Part shown: one piece after another, positions 63,155-64,000 of the stretch
Layout: each line of letters starts with the position of its first letter
Numbering within the stretch: the stretch's first letter is position 1
Assembly (NCBI GenBank): GCA_023362775.1
Contig: JALMGJ010000006.1
Span: 14,158,501-14,222,500 of the forward strand
From: Charina bottae
Lineage: Eukaryota > Chordata > Lepidosauria > Squamata > Charinaidae
Reading direction: 5' to 3'
DNA: 64,000 bases
Made by a program: the position numbers and the translations under genes
Notes under the pieces: model-generated
What the model saw: the letters and a program-made list of their open reading frames with translations, nothing else
What the model was told of the DNA's origin: nothing
Databases searched by the model: none

Positions 63155-63623
63155 GGGGCGCGGTAGCTCAGCGGGTTAAATCGCTGAGCTGTAAGACTGC
63201 CTGATCTAATGGTCGGCAGTTCAAATCCCCGCGTGGCGAAGTGAGCTCTCGCCACTTGCCCCCAGCTCCTGTCAACCCAGCAGTTCGAAAGCTAAAATGC
63301 CAGTAGATAAATGGGTACCACGTTAAAGTGGGAGAATTTGCCGGCGTCCTGTCGGGGGTCGCCCTTGGAGCGGAAGAAGATCCCGGGAATCCCGGGAATG
63401 GCGGCAGAGGACGACGGAACCCGTTCGGTATCATACAGGACGTCAGCAGCCGACTCGGAAGTGAGGTATGCTGGGACATGTAGTCCAATACCTACGGAAG
63501 AAGAGTCGGTTCCCTTACCCCTCCCCCTTAGTGCGCGATAATAATGTCTGTATAATATATGAAATTGTAAGCCGCCTAGAGTCCTCCGATAGGGAGAGGA
63601 TAGGCGGGGTATAAATATGATAA

Positions 63624-63654
<31 letters not shown>
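63155..63654 (+). mobile_element. long CpG-rich tRNA SINE with L2-like tail, ~500 bp
   Basis: Head GGGGCGCGGTAGCTCAGCGGG (A box) and CAGTTCAAATCCCCGCG (B box, about 63220) form a tRNA-like cloverleaf candidate. The next 60 bp (GTGAGCTCTCGCCACTTGCCCCCAGCTCC...CAGTTCGAAAGC) is related to the Sauria body at 3668. The middle (TGCCGGCGTCCTGTCGGGGG, CCCGGGAATCCCGGGAATGGCGGC, ATGCTGGGACATGTAGTCC) is not found in the other SINEs here. The tail AAGCCGCCTAGAGTCC...AGGCGGGGTATAAATATG with AAATA repeats is an L2/CR1-type 3' end. CpG-rich and little decayed, so young. It differs from the Sauria family in its tail. Confidence 0.85.
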
Positions 63655-63692
<38 letters not shown>

Positions 63693-63735
63693 TATTTATA
63701 CCCTGCCTATCCCCTATCGGAGGACTCTAGGCGGC
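63655..63735 (-). mobile_element. opposed second tail of the same SINE/L2 end
   Basis: After a run of about 12 ATT units, CATATTTATACCCTGCC...GGAGGACTCTAGGCGGC (63691-63735) is the reverse complement of 63571-63620 with few differences. The two tails face each other across A/T repeats, making a long palindrome (63571-63735). Confidence 0.85.
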
Positions 63736-63812
63736 TTATAGTATTACAAATCCAATTATTAACAATTCATATATACCAATCGAAGAGAATATTTGTAGCT
63801 CAGGGTTGAACT

Positions 63813-63993
63813 GGGGAGTCTTTGGTGCTCTCTGAGCCTTGTTGTTTTCATGCAGACGTTTCATTGCCAGGCTAGGCAACATCTTCAGTGCATCTTCAGT
63901 TCCACTCCCTTTTCGCACTGAAGATGTTGCCTAGCCTGGCAATGAAACGTCTGCATGAAAACAACAAGGCTCAGAGAGCACCAAAGACTCCCC
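63813..63993. mobile_element. inverted repeat (79 bp arms) with hammerhead-like cores; Penelope-like element terminus
   Basis: Left arm 63813-63891 and right arm 63915-63993 are almost perfect reverse complements around a 23 bp spacer. On the plus strand the right arm has GCA-CTGAAGA-stem-GAAAC-GTC-TGC (63915-63953): the conserved CUGANGA and GAAA boxes, a stem II (GTTGCC / GGCAAT), a two-pair stem III with no loop (AC/GU), the GUC cleavage triplet and a 3 bp stem I (GCA/UGC). The left arm has the same on the minus strand. Hammerhead motifs with minimal stem III are known in Penelope-like retroelements. The element continues past the window end. Confidence 0.75.
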
Positions 63994-64000
63994 AATTCAT

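Noticed and set aside
63155..63240. A functional tRNA gene
   Set aside because: A- and B-box-like sequences are present, but the sequence continues directly into a SINE body and tail and the cloverleaf is not clean; it is a SINE head.

Overview
This window is non-coding vertebrate DNA, almost certainly from a squamate reptile (snake or lizard). I found no host protein-coding exon, no functional tRNA or rRNA gene, and no bacterial-style operon. The assignment rests on the repeat spectrum: BovB (RTE) LINEs, a CR1/L2-type LINE, tRNA-headed and 5S-headed SINEs with RTE-like 3' ends of the Sauria type, CORE/MIR-like SINEs, short hAT-like elements, and many long pure microsatellites (GATA, GGAA, CCTT, CTTT, GGCA). 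I cannot name the species.

Layout. 1-5 kb: an antisense L2 3' end, a CORE-SINE, unique DNA, a GATA/GACA tract and a Sauria-type SINE with target duplication. 5.9-7.2 kb: a 1.27 kb GGCA-rich array with an internal ~370 bp higher-order period. 7.2-10.6 kb: unique DNA and microsatellites. 11-17 kb: a decayed antisense endogenous retrovirus (gag, protease, RT and RNase H pieces recognisable) broken up by two hAT-type elements, a hAT-like half-palindrome, a BovB fragment, and a SINE that itself holds a BovB insertion. 17.9-19.7 kb: a 1.74 kb L1 derivative with both ends, an ORF1-like remnant, no ORF2 and an 18 bp target duplication. 20.3-21.7 kb: L2 endonuclease/linker. 22-28 kb: mostly unique DNA with a possible LTR. 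28.9-37 kb: a LINE 3' end with a C2H2 finger, a 5S-derived SINE, three BovB 3' ends, a palindromic hAT-like element and a Sauria SINE. 38.7-39.6 kb: L2 reverse transcriptase. 41.4-44.2 kb: a SINE with a doubled 102 bp module, a Tc1/mariner-like MITE and a hexanucleotide array. 48.5-51.7 kb: an older RTE piece, an L2 piece, foldbacks, and a 1.9 kb BovB copy with a long endonuclease reading frame. 52.8-64 kb: small LINE ends, a SINE split by a Penelope-like 3' fragment, 5S SINEs, a 429 bp hAT element, BovB with the YADD motif, a long young-looking SINE, and a 79 bp-arm inverted repeat carrying hammerhead-ribozyme-like cores at the right edge.

No genes act together in a pathway. What connects the features is retrotransposition: BovB/RTE and L2/CR1 enzymes are the presumed source of the SINE 3' ends, and SINE heads (tRNA, 5S), bodies and tails appear in several combinations. 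The most interesting candidates are the Penelope/hammerhead signals (53.5 kb, 63.8-64.0 kb), the 102 bp-module SINEs, the 5S-headed SINEs, the half-L1 and the higher-order structure in the GGCA array. All family names come from reading motifs by eye; no database search was run.
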